Counted from the stretch's first letter, positions 1 to 5,404 are shown. The stretch: DNA of 5,584 nt from CAYWBI01 sp964456445 (GCA_964456445.1 CAYWBI010000226.1:1-5584), one strand, 5' to 3'. The notes: generated by a model from the letters alone, not told the origin. Program-made: numbers and translations.

Positions 1-43
1 GAAATTCGCCGATTTTAGGTAAAATTTTATTTATAGCGGCCAA

Positions 44-50
44 GTTGGGT
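44..50 (-). other. attC-type core heptamer (R''-like) after the ABC ATPase gene
   Basis: On the minus strand this reads ACCCAAC, an exact fit to the integron consensus RYYYAAC. It lies 33 bp beyond the stop codon of the ABC ATPase gene. That spacing resembles the heptamers that follow the other genes here (positions 1182-1188, 2299-2305, 5509-5515). The rest of any hairpin would run off the left edge; within the 43 bases available no matching partner core is visible. A single heptamer can arise by chance, so the call depends on the other sites in the window. Confidence 0.35.
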
Positions 51-83
51 TAAATAATAAGAAAAATTTCATTGATGATTGTT

Positions 84-1007
84 TCATTTGATATACTCTA
101 AATATACTTCATCTAAATTTGGCTCCATTTGTTTAAAGCTTTGAACGCTAATATTATTCTGAACTAAGTATTTTAAGATTTGAAGATATACATCATCAAT
201 CTTATATCCATCCTGAATATGTAGTAAAATTATTTTGGAAGAATGCTGTTCGATTTGGTTAATGCCTTTAATAGCGTTTAATTCTTTATAACTATTAAAA
301 TCTGAAAAAGATTTTATTTCAAGAGTATTCGATGGCAGTAGTTCTGATTTCAATTCATCAATGCTACCAATTTTGAGAATCTGACCTTTGTTCAGGATAG
401 CAATTCTATCTGCAATATCCTGCACATCGCTTAAAATATGAGATGAGAAAAATACGGTGGTTCCTTCGTTACTTAATTTTTTAATGATTGATTTAACTTC
501 ATATCTGCTTGATGGATCGAGGCCAGATAAAGGTTCATCCAAAACTAATAATCTTGGTTTATGGAGCATAGCTTGTATTAAGCCAACTTTTTGAATCATC
601 CCCCCTGATAATTTTGATATTTTTTTTAAACGAACCTCTGACAAATCGAATAGGCCCAGTAATGATTCTATTTGCAGCTCAAGTTCATCCTTGTTCAAAC
701 CGGATAATTTGCCAAATGTTGTTAAGGCTTGGTCAACTGTGCGCCATTCCTGAAAAGAGACTCCTTGTGGAAGGTATCCAAGCATATTGGAAACAAGAGA
801 AATATTTTCAGGCATAGCTATATTATTAAAGCTATAATCACCACTAAATTCTTTTATAAGGCCAACTATAATTTTAATAGTGGTTGTTTTACCAGCGCCA
901 TTCGGACCAATGTATCCAAATATTTCACCTTCTTTTATTTCAAATGAAATCCGATTTAAGGCTTCAACATCTTTATACTTTTTAGACACATTTTCAAATG
1001 TAATCAT
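84..1007 (-). CDS. ABC transporter ATP-binding protein (CcmA/NatA-like)
   Basis: This 307-residue protein is a cytoplasmic nucleotide-binding subunit of an ABC transporter; it would hydrolyse ATP to drive a membrane permease. All catalytic motifs are intact: Walker A GPNGAGKT (34-41), Q-loop glutamine 81, signature LSGGM (133-137), Walker B LLVLDEP (153-159) with D157 and E158, D-loop SGLD (161-164) and switch histidine 190 in SSH. The last third (about 215-307) is the variable C-terminal extension common in CcmA/NatA/drug-export ATPases. The ATG at 1007 is followed at once by the canonical N-terminus ITFENVSKKY, so the start is safe although no good Shine-Dalgarno is seen. No permease gene lies in the window: the upstream neighbour is an unrelated methyltransferase-like gene across a palindromic spacer, so the substrate is unknown and the permease may be encoded elsewhere or just beyond the left edge. 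Family is certain; direction and substrate are not. Confidence 0.95.
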   Translation of the reverse strand: MITFENVSKKYKDVEALNRISFEIKEGEIFGYIGPNGAGKTTTIKIIVGLIKEFSGDYSFNNIAMPENISLVSNMLGYLPQGVSFQEWRTVDQALTTFGKLSGLNKDELELQIESLLGLFDLSEVRLKKISKLSGGMIQKVGLIQAMLHKPRLLVLDEPLSGLDPSSRYEVKSIIKKLSNEGTTVFFSSHILSDVQDIADRIAILNKGQILKIGSIDELKSELLPSNTLEIKSFSDFNSYKELNAIKGINQIEQHSSKIILLHIQDGYKIDDVYLQILKYLVQNNISVQSFKQMEPNLDEVYLEYIK

Positions 1008-1058
1008 AATTACTTGTCAATCTTTGAATCAAATGATAAACAAATTTCTATTAGGCGT

Positions 1059-1188
1059 TTAGCGGCTGGTTATCAGGCAATTTAAACCCTGCGGCCAGTA
1101 ACTTGAACTTACCAAAATTTTTGCCCGGTTTAAATGACTTTAAGAATAACAGGACGCGTTTAAATTCCTTTGAATAACTTTGTTGGGC
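1059..1188 (-). repeat. Site A: long imperfect palindrome, attC-like but missing one core
   Basis: On the minus strand the site opens with GCCCAAC (1188-1182), a perfect RYYYAAC core, 49 bp after the stop codon of the methyltransferase-like gene. Two stem blocks follow: 1174-1178 pairs with 1069-1073 (GTTAT/ATAAC), and 1158-1166 pairs with 1079-1087 (a 9-bp block of the type AATTTAAAC). Unequal internal bulges (7 versus 5 nt) separate them, the longer on the gene-proximal side. A third copy of the block, GGTTTAAAT (1128-1136), gives an alternative pairing inside the loop. The expected closing GTTRRRY on the left side is not present at the mirrored position (1059-1065). The element may be a decayed attC site or another kind of hairpin. 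The whole gap 1008-1237 holds no gene. Confidence 0.4.
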
Positions 1189-1237
1189 CACATCTTCTAT
1201 CCTTGGTTACGTGTTCAACCTTCTTAAGTATCCAAAA

Positions 1238-1804
1238 CTAAAAGAATAGAAAATATCTTGGTACACGTTTTATATAGGAACGGTATGATTCACCATATTG
1301 TTCTAAGCAAGCTTCTTCTTCTACTAGAGTTCTAAAATGACCGAAGAATCTTGAGATCGCTAATACAAGTAGTGCAATCCACGAACCTATACAAAGACAA
1401 ATTCCAATACCTGAAACGAATAACATCAGTACCTGTGGATGGCGTGACACTCGATAGAGTCCGAAAGTGGCTGGATGATTGGGGAGCATATTCTTGAAAT
1501 TGGAAAGTGCAACTATGAATCCTACTAAACCAAGGAAAAACAGAAAAACCCCAAGTATGAATAAATTGGTGCCGATCCTTAACGGTGTGAATATTATAAG
1601 AACTAAATAAACAAGAACCGATACTCTTCTAATAAAATAATGGATCCTTTGCTTTTTATCCCAGCCCAACCGATTGTAATAAAAAAGCTTAGTGCGTATA
1701 TCCTTTGGAACGGTTAAAAGAAAAGCACCGAAAACCATGTAAAATAAACATAATAGGGCCCATCCATTGAGCCATCCGATTTGAAACGCAGGAATTAGAT
1801 CCAT
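1238..1804 (-). CDS. Isoprenylcysteine carboxyl methyltransferase (ICMT/PEMT)-like integral membrane protein
   Basis: The 188-residue product is a multi-spanning membrane protein of the ICMT/PEMT/NnrU-like fold. Hydrophobic segments lie at about 14-32, 60-74, 80-101, 124-136 and 138-151. The diagnostic part is the C-terminal half: GLYRVSRHPQ (115-124) with the family's R-H-P triad at 120-122, then the acidic patch E162-E164, Y170 and the closing tyrosine-rich VPRYF (181-185). In family members these residues bind S-adenosylmethionine and the membrane-bound acceptor. Bacterial members have varied or unknown acceptors, so no substrate can be named. The ATG at 1804 is preceded by AGAAGGA about 7 nt upstream, a good ribosome binding site. 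It is a single gene flanked on both sides by palindromic spacers (sites A and B), with no partner gene. It could be a phospholipid or protein-lipid methyltransferase, or a degenerate family member. Confidence 0.8.
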   Translation of the reverse strand: MDLIPAFQIGWLNGWALLCLFYMVFGAFLLTVPKDIRTKLFYYNRLGWDKKQRIHYFIRRVSVLVYLVLIIFTPLRIGTNLFILGVFLFFLGLVGFIVALSNFKNMLPNHPATFGLYRVSRHPQVLMLFVSGIGICLCIGSWIALLVLAISRFFGHFRTLVEEEACLEQYGESYRSYIKRVPRYFLFF

Positions 1805-1905
1805 CTTCCAATCCTTCTGAAAATTGTAGCAATATCATTTTGACCAATTACCGGAGTATGGCAAATGGCTTTATTTTCATAAAGATTTTTCACTCTGCAT
1901 TTGTG

Positions 1906-1953
1906 GCTTAACTCGTAAGTGAGCCGCGGGTTTCCGCATAACATCACTTTGTT
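1906..1953 (-). repeat. Site B: short imperfect palindrome, attC-like
   Basis: This roughly 48-nt hairpin has AAC/GTT ends (1910-1912 with 1951-1953), a 6-bp block AAGTGA/TCACTT (1917-1922 with 1944-1949) and an inner GCGG/CCGC stem (1926-1929 with 1934-1937) over a GTTT loop. Read on the minus strand its exit heptamer (1912-1906) is GTTAAGC, a perfect GTTRRRY core. The opposite heptamer, GAAAAAC, is a poor match to RYYYAAC. It stands 102 bp upstream of the methyltransferase-like start codon, so in the cassette reading it closes the preceding broken unit. It is shorter than the classical 57-nt minimum for attC. Confidence 0.4.
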
Positions 1954-1959
1954 TTTCAT

Positions 1960-2157
1960 TTTTTTGACAACGTATCATTTTATAAGTGTTCAACTAACAC
2001 GTTTTTGCTATACTGCTTTATTGAAAAAATTTCCCCCATCCATTTGCTGCTTTAGTCAATGGCGTTGGATATCCATTAAAACACCTCCAAGATACAGCAA
2101 GGATTTAATGAAATCAATTTTAGGCAGTTTGGTTTTATGGAGGGCTTGTGTTTGAAA
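1960..2157 (-). pseudogene. Possible decayed reading frame with a strong ribosome binding site
   Basis: The space between sites C and B carries no intact gene. On the minus strand a textbook Shine-Dalgarno (TTGGAGGTG, 2090-2082) stands 7 nt before ATG 2076, but the frame stops after five codons (MDIQRH, then TGA at 2058-2056). Reading on in the same frame gives a hydrophilic stretch, LKQQMDGGNFFNKAV, ended by TAG, then QKRVS and another stop. Upstream the same frame is open back to about 2157. Both inner stops are one base from a tryptophan codon, as in a recently decayed gene, or this may be a very short leader peptide. The product is not recognised. An open frame on the plus strand (1919-2155) is judged a shadow: it starts inside hairpin B, has no ribosome binding site and has an implausible Phe/Cys/Trp-rich composition. 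Confidence 0.28.
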
Positions 2158-2180
2158 TTAGTTTCCTGCCCGGCGGCCAG

Positions 2181-2305
2181 GCCCAACACAGGTATGTTGC
2201 AGATAAGCGGAAATCTCGCTGCCCAGGGGAAGCGTTGGACTAAGTGTATGCCCTGTCGCTAATCATGGTTTGGGCGCACCGCTTCTATACTTTATTTTGT
2301 TATGT
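2181..2305 (-). repeat. Site C: 125-nt imperfect palindrome, attC-like
   Basis: On the minus strand the element opens with ACATAAC (2305-2299; imperfect RYYYAAC) 34 bp after the stop codon of the repeat-protein gene, and closes with GTTGGGC (2187-2181; perfect GTTRRRY). Arms pair at AAC/GTT, at GGTAT/ATACT near 2191-2195 and 2287-2291, and at AAGCGG/CCGCTT (2205-2210 with 2279-2284). The bulges are unequal. An inner AGCG/CGCT hairpin and an extra internal GTTGGAC (2234-2240) sit in the loop. The outer arms match site E closely: a 15-nt exact match CCAACACAGGTATGT (2183-2197) on one side and TTCTATAC plus TTTTGTT on the other. A GC-rich inverted repeat (2165-2181) abuts the exit core. The length is within the attC range. 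Confidence 0.5.
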
Positions 2306-2339
2306 GTTTATTTAATATTTCTCAACTATTTTGGTTTTT

Positions 2340-3143
2340 TTATAAATGCAAATTAATAAAAGGTAATATTCTTAATCCTTTTGGATTATTTCCGGCATAG
2401 TTTAATAATCCAAACTGAACACCATGTAATTTTTTCGTTCTATTATATAATGCAATTGCTAATCCATACATTTTATCGGTTTTAGCATAACCGGCAACGG
2501 CTAACCCTTTAAACATTTTGGATTCCAGATATCCGGTAGTAACAGATAAACCCCGGAAATTCTTTTCAGCAGATATGTATGCCAAACTGGTAGCAATGCC
2601 GTTGATATCGCCATCGGTGCCAACAGCTAATCCACAAATAGCAAGTCCATTGATAGCTTTATGAGCACCTATACCTATGCATGATACAGCGATACCTGAT
2701 ATAAGAGAATTATCGCCATCAGCCATCGTCACCAACCCGCTTACACATAATCCATTAATATTAGCTCCTGAGCCAATAACTATTCCGCCAATAGAAACTC
2801 CATTTAAATTACAGTGCGAGGTTCCAACACCTACCAGCCCTAAATTAATGTATTGCATAGAACCAGCTAGAGGGATTACACCAAGACTTATACCGTTTAC
2901 AACTTCATTTTGGTTTTTAGCCGTCTTTAACCAAAAAGTGACATTCAACCCATTAATTCTCTTTACATTTTCATCGGCAAAATTTATTCGAATGCCCGTA
3001 AACTCATATGAATTGCCAATACTAATCCCATACCTTTTGAAGGGGAAATTAAACGCTTTTCCACTGGACAAGGAATCTTGGGCATATAAATAGGATATTC
3101 CCATTAAAAGAATAACAATACAAACTACGAGTGATTTTTTCAT
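2340..3143 (-). CDS. LA_2272-like surface repeat protein, exported
   Basis: The 267-residue product starts with a clear signal peptide (MKKS then a hydrophobic core to about residue 20, cleavage likely near LYA-QD). The mature part is a run of about eleven short glycine-centred repeats of the form (I/L/F)-x-G-(L/I/V)-x-(V/I/S), spaced 15-20 residues apart: NGISLGV, NGVSIGG, NGLCVSG, SGIAVS, NGLAICG, NGIATS, RGLSVT, KGLAVA, YGLAIA, HGVQFG. It ends in the family's typical tail NNPKGLRILPFINLHL. This pattern matches the LA_2272 family of surface-repeat proteins found in Leptospira and FCB bacteria, whose function is unknown. The repeats suggest a beta-solenoid or beta-barrel-like surface structure; that is inference. 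The ATG at 3143 has AAAGGA 7 nt upstream. The small membrane-protein gene lies 67 bp upstream on the same strand, so co-transcription is possible. Site C follows the stop codon by 34 bp. Confidence 0.8.
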   Translation of the reverse strand: MKKSLVVCIVILLMGISYLYAQDSLSSGKAFNFPFKRYGISIGNSYEFTGIRINFADENVKRINGLNVTFWLKTAKNQNEVVNGISLGVIPLAGSMQYINLGLVGVGTSHCNLNGVSIGGIVIGSGANINGLCVSGLVTMADGDNSLISGIAVSCIGIGAHKAINGLAICGLAVGTDGDINGIATSLAYISAEKNFRGLSVTTGYLESKMFKGLAVAGYAKTDKMYGLAIALYNRTKKLHGVQFGLLNYAGNNPKGLRILPFINLHL

Positions 3144-3210
3144 AATATTATCCTTTCTTCTTATGAAAAATATATTTTCAAATAATGTGATGTGAATTTT
3201 TAGTGAACCA

Positions 3211-3600
3211 TTACTCTACCGGAAGATTCTTTTTCTTCTTGTTATGACTTATAATAAAAAGAATACCCACCACAACGAATGGAAAAGTAATCAACATGAT
3301 GATACCGAGGCTCATGCCAACAGAATGGTTCATATTATAATTGTGTATAAAAATAAACGGACTAAGGGCAAGACCTATCACCATAAAGATGATGCCGCCG
3401 ATACGTTCCCATTTCCAGGCAAGAATAAGTAAGGCTACTAGAATAAAAGATGGAATAAGCTGCATCAAAAAACCACTAAGTTGTTGCCAGATGGTGATCC
3501 CCGGTTTAAACGCATCCGCGGCTAATATACTGATAAAAAGAATAGCCAGGATACACAAAATCCGTGGTAACCAATGAAATATTCTGATAGATGTTTTCAT
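3211..3600 (-). CDS. Small four-helix membrane protein (DUF7670-like)
   Basis: The product is a 129-residue inner-membrane protein with four predicted helices (about 11-28, 46-62, 67-85 and 95-118) and a lysine-rich C-terminus. The run HWLPRIL at the first helix and AWKWERIGG between helices 2 and 3 recall a widespread uncharacterised family (I believe the one catalogued as DUF7670); no function is known. The start is set at ATG 3600, because AAGGAG stands 5 nt before it. An upstream in-frame TTG (3636) would add 12 residues encoded largely by the ribosome binding site region itself and is unlikely. The repeat-protein gene lies 67 bp downstream on the same strand. The 120 bp upstream hold a near-palindrome (3680-3697) and a nine-codon frame (3652-3623) that could be leader or chance. 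Confidence 0.8.
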   Translation of the reverse strand: MKTSIRIFHWLPRILCILAILFISILAADAFKPGITIWQQLSGFLMQLIPSFILVALLILAWKWERIGGIIFMVIGLALSPFIFIHNYNMNHSVGMSLGIIMLITFPFVVVGILFIISHNKKKKNLPVE

Positions 3601-3622
3601 TTTGTCTCCTTTTTTTTTCGAC

Positions 3623-3652
3623 TTAGTTGCCACCAACTGCGGTGTAATTCAT
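3623..3652 (-). other. Possible nine-codon leader frame upstream of the small membrane protein
   Basis: On the minus strand TAGGAG stands 2 nt before ATG 3652, opening a frame MNYTAVGGN that ends at TAA 3625-3623, 22 nt before the real start at 3600. The spacing is shorter than ideal. Nothing in the peptide suggests attenuation (no amino-acid run), so this may be chance. Confidence 0.15.
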
Positions 3653-3679
3653 TGCTCCTATAAATACATCTCAGCATAA

Positions 3680-3697
3680 TAAACACAATTGCGTTTA
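3680..3697. promoter_or_regulatory. 18-nt near-palindrome, possible operator
   Basis: The sequence is TAAAC-A-CAATTG-C-GTTTA, with 8 of 9 base pairs symmetrical about the CAATTG centre. It lies 80 bp upstream of the start codon of the small membrane-protein gene. The size and symmetry suit a dimeric helix-turn-helix regulator, but no regulator of that kind is encoded nearby and AT-rich DNA gives such palindromes by chance. Confidence 0.2.
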
Positions 3698-3721
3698 TCC
3701 CTAACATACACATAACCTTAA

Positions 3722-3782
3722 AGCTAACGGGCGTATGCGCTGATTACACTATCAGATTTCAATCACTATCCGCGTGTTGGGT
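3722..3782 (-). repeat. Site D: 61-nt imperfect palindrome, attC-like
   Basis: On the minus strand it opens with ACCCAAC (3782-3776), a perfect RYYYAAC, and closes with GTTAGCT (3728-3722), which keeps the essential GTT but departs from RRRY. The arms pair as AAC/GTT, a 2-nt mismatch, GCG/CGC (3731-3733 with 3771-3773), AT/AT, an asymmetric bulge, then TGATT/AATCA (3741-3745 with 3761-3765). An alternative inner stem CTGAT/ATCAG (3740-3744 with 3751-3755) exists. The two-block stem with a mismatched spacer and about 60 nt length is the classical '59-base element' design. It lies 112 bp after the anti-sigma-like gene's stop codon, further than at the other sites. Confidence 0.5.
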
Positions 3783-3894
3783 TCGAGTTAAATGATTTTT
3801 ATACTGCGTGGAAATCAAATCCTCATTAAAGAAAATTTAAATATAGCGAGTAAATTTAAAAGATTAACTATCTTCTGAAACATCTTCATTACTG

Positions 3895-4323
3895 CTAAAG
3901 AAAGGTCGTACTGAGACGTTTTTTTAACAGGAAATAACCCACCCAGCTTAAAAAAGCTATTAATCCAGATATTACTGCACCTGGGGGGAAATCAGTCCAA
4001 AGCCAATGAATACCTTGAATTTTAGACCATGAAACATCTCCAAAAGCAAAAGGTAAAGCTGTAAAGAAAATAGCAATGCCAAATAATAACGATTTGAGTT
4101 TTAGCAATTTTTTTGTTTTTCTCAATATAACCATTTCATCATCCGGTTTTAATAGCAATGGAATATCTTCCGGTAATTGTTTTATTGAAAGTTCATCAAT
4201 CTCCTTGGCAAATTCCGGATATTTATTGAAATAATTTTCTATCAAGTCTTTTGTATCTTCACTAGCTTCGCCCGCATAAAAAAGGGGCAATAAATCGATA
4301 ATTACTTTATTTGTGATTTTCAT
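3895..4323 (-). CDS. Anti-sigma-factor-like membrane protein without zinc ligands
   Basis: This 142-residue protein is the probable regulator of the adjacent sigma factor. Its start codon overlaps the sigma stop codon in the ATGA arrangement typical of translational coupling. The N-terminal 45 residues (DLLPLFYAGEASEDTKDLIENYF...YPEF) have the shape of an anti-sigma (zf-HC2-like) domain: the 'Y.dGE.s...' turn followed by a helix. The histidine and cysteines of ZAS-type anti-sigma factors are absent, with YPEF standing where CPxC would be. Two transmembrane helices follow (about 77-95 and 113-133), with a short loop between them, so the sigma-binding part would face the cytoplasm. There is no sizeable outer sensor domain. 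ZAS domains lacking zinc ligands are known in other anti-sigma factors. Its role as anti-sigma rests on position and fold resemblance; it is not proven from the sequence. Confidence 0.75.
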   Translation of the reverse strand: MKITNKVIIDLLPLFYAGEASEDTKDLIENYFNKYPEFAKEIDELSIKQLPEDIPLLLKPDDEMVILRKTKKLLKLKSLLFGIAIFFTALPFAFGDVSWSKIQGIHWLWTDFPPGAVISGLIAFLSWVGYFLLKKRLSTTFL

Positions 4324-4835
4324 TTAGTTTTCTCCTTAGTAGATGTTAATCCGGCTAACTTGAGCCTGGCACGATGAATTTTAACTTTGATAGCAGAAAC
4401 GGATAAACCAAGCACACGGGATATCTCTTGATATGAAAGATCATCATACGATTTCATAATTAATACAATCCGGTCAACCTCGGGTAGTTTTTGCATAGCA
4501 ATCAAAATATTTTGCAGTTCCGAACGAACCTCGGTAAGAGTGTCAGGACGCGGAGTTGGATCGATTGTATTTATATCTAATTTGGTATATTTTTTTTGAT
4601 TACGACGTTTCTGTAAAAACAAATTTCGAGCAATTGTAAAGAGATATGCTTTTACTGTTTCAAAGACAATATCATTCTTAGCCATCCACATCCGGATAAA
4701 AGTCTCTGAAGTTATATCTTTAGCTTCATCTGAATCACCGGATAGCCAATATGCGAACTTATAAACATCCTTTGCATAGTTCTGATAAATTTTTTGAAAG
4801 CTTATAACTGATCCAATCATAAACACAATATCCAA
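4320..4835 (-). CDS. RNA polymerase sigma factor, ECF (sigma-70) family
   Basis: This protein directs RNA polymerase to a set of promoters. Counting from the TTG at 4835 (171 aa), region 2 spans about 13-82, with SDEAKDITSETFIRMW (35-50) as helix 2.2 and AYLFTIARNLFLQKRR (63-78) as the promoter -10-binding segment. Region 4 spans about 112-161, with LPEVDRIVLIMKSYDDLSY followed by a helix-turn-helix (136-160; QEISRVLGLS...AIKVKIHRAR). There is no sigma region 1 or 3 and no C-terminal extension, as expected for ECF factors. ATG 4820 (166 aa) is the better start: the TTG at 4835 has no ribosome binding site and adds only five residues. No clear Shine-Dalgarno precedes either, which is common in Bacteroidota-like genomes. 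The gene overlaps the anti-sigma-like gene by 4 bp. ECF factors often drive their own operon. Confidence 0.95.
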   Translation of the reverse strand: MDIVFMIGSVISFQKIYQNYAKDVYKFAYWLSGDSDEAKDITSETFIRMWMAKNDIVFETVKAYLFTIARNLFLQKRRNQKKYTKLDINTIDPTPRPDTLTEVRSELQNILIAMQKLPEVDRIVLIMKSYDDLSYQEISRVLGLSVSAIKVKIHRARLKLAGLTSTKEKTK

Positions 4836-4870
4836 GAGTAAAAGAAAGGTTACAATAAATTTAATGTTTT

Positions 4871-4898
4871 TTTATAAGGATTAATTTTATGATAGCAA
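4871..4898 (-). promoter_or_regulatory. Possible vegetative-type promoter of the sigma/anti-sigma operon
   Basis: On the minus strand TTGCTA (4898-4893) and TATAAA (4876-4871) are separated by 16 nt, 51 nt upstream of ATG 4820. This resembles a sigma-70 promoter. The tract is extremely AT-rich, so chance matches are easy, and no autoregulatory ECF motif could be recognised. Confidence 0.25.
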
Positions 4899-4919
4899 TT
4901 TCAAAATAATCTTAAAATC

Positions 4920-5130
4920 AGAAACTTTGAGCAGTATAAGGGGTGATCATCGGCTTGAGCATAATGCCGATGGCTGTTATTCGGGATTGGGATGTTCGAT
5001 CCGCTTAATAGACCGCCGCAGGCGGGATAGCAAGTGGATTGGAAAGCCGCCGGGATTTTGGGCCAATCCCACGCTTGAAAATCTTTCAAAATTCTAAAAA
5101 CCGGACGCGTGGCATTTTCCAGTGCAACCG
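4920..5130. repeat. Repeat-rich non-coding tract with hairpins
   Basis: This stretch, more GC-rich than the genes, has no convincing gene. It contains a perfect 7-bp hairpin CATCGGC/GCCGATG (4948-4954 with 4966-4972). It also holds a small palindrome CCGCC-GCA-GGCGG (5013-5025), of a type scattered through many bacterial genomes, and a distant inverted pair GGGATTGG/CCAATCCC near 4983-4990 and 5062-5069. A 62-codon minus-strand frame (5089-4901) crosses all of these, including the palindrome read as YPACGG, and is judged repeat-derived. Confidence 0.5.
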
Positions 5131-5135
5131 CTTGT

Positions 5136-5404
5136 GTGTGCCCGGCATGGCACGTGTATCTTTATAATCAAAGGTACACAGATTATCCAGAGGGTGCAAA
5201 TCCCTTATGGGCGAGTTGGCTTTAGCCCATTAGTAAGCTGCAAGGGCGTTCCCCGAGGCCTCGGGGAAATCTGAAGCCGCGATAAAGTGTATCGGGATTT
5301 ACAAGAAGCAGGACTACAAGAGCCTGTACGGCCCCTTCGACTTCGCTCAGGATAAACCAGGCAGAAACTGCATAAGAGGCACGGTAACAAGGGTAAGCAA
5401 CCAT
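5136..5404 (+). ncRNA. Truncated group II intron, 5' end and domain I only
   Basis: The stretch begins with GTGTGCCCGGCATGG, a group II intron 5' end (GUGYG consensus followed by the CCCGGC turn). Domain I features then follow in order: hairpin GTGTA/TACAC (5154-5178 region), AGGG/CCCT, ATGGGC/GCCCAT, then AAGCTGCAAGGGCG, a perfect 16-nt palindrome CCCCGAGGCCTCGGGG (5251-5266), and AAATCTGAAG, the conserved motif after that stem in bacterial introns. The segment AACTGCATAAGAGGC (about 5366-5380) fits the 3' part of domain I. Domains II-VI, the catalytic AGC/AGU triad hairpin and the reverse-transcriptase gene are missing, so it cannot splice or move. A dispersed repeat (5334-5351) sits inside it. 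The right end is lost just before the attC-like site E. It is antisense to the protein genes. The intron class cannot be fixed from domain I by eye; the right boundary is approximate. Confidence 0.7.
5334..5351. repeat. Dispersed small palindromic repeat ('PERSRRG/SEVEG' type)
   Basis: CCTTCGACTTCGCTCAGG is a well-known short interspersed repeat. Its reverse complement gives the peptide signatures PERSRRG and SEVEG when translated, which recur as false gene annotation in many Bacteroidota, Ignavibacteriota, cyanobacteria and candidate phyla. The core CGACTTCG/CTTCGCTCAGG is partly self-complementary. It lies inside the group II intron remnant. Confidence 0.7.

Noticed and set aside
1919..2155. 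78-codon open frame on the plus strand
   Set aside because: It begins with GTG inside hairpin B, has no ribosome binding site, has a Phe/Cys/Trp-rich composition typical of antisense shadows, and lies opposite the segment with the strong minus-strand ribosome binding site.
2181..2240. Reading site C as a 60-nt attC ending at the internal GTTGGAC (2234-2240)
   Set aside because: The end heptamers fit, but the arms next to them do not pair, whereas the 125-nt version pairs at three blocks and matches site E.
2677..3093. 138-codon open frame on the plus strand
   Set aside because: It is wholly antisense to the LA_2272-like gene, whose signal peptide, repeats and ribosome binding site are convincing; the Pro/Ile-rich product is a shadow of the Gly repeats.
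3163..3180. AT-rich palindrome TGAAAA...TTTTCA upstream of the repeat-protein gene
   Set aside because: It is too AT-rich and short to separate from chance, and no terminator or operator features accompany it.
3601..3636. Extension of the small membrane protein to TTG 3636
   Set aside because: The added residues are encoded by the ribosome binding site region; AAGGAG at 5 nt from ATG 3600 decides the start.
4901..5089. 62-codon open frame on the minus strand
   Set aside because: It crosses several palindromes, reads the CCGCC repeat as YPACGG and shows no domain or ribosome binding site.
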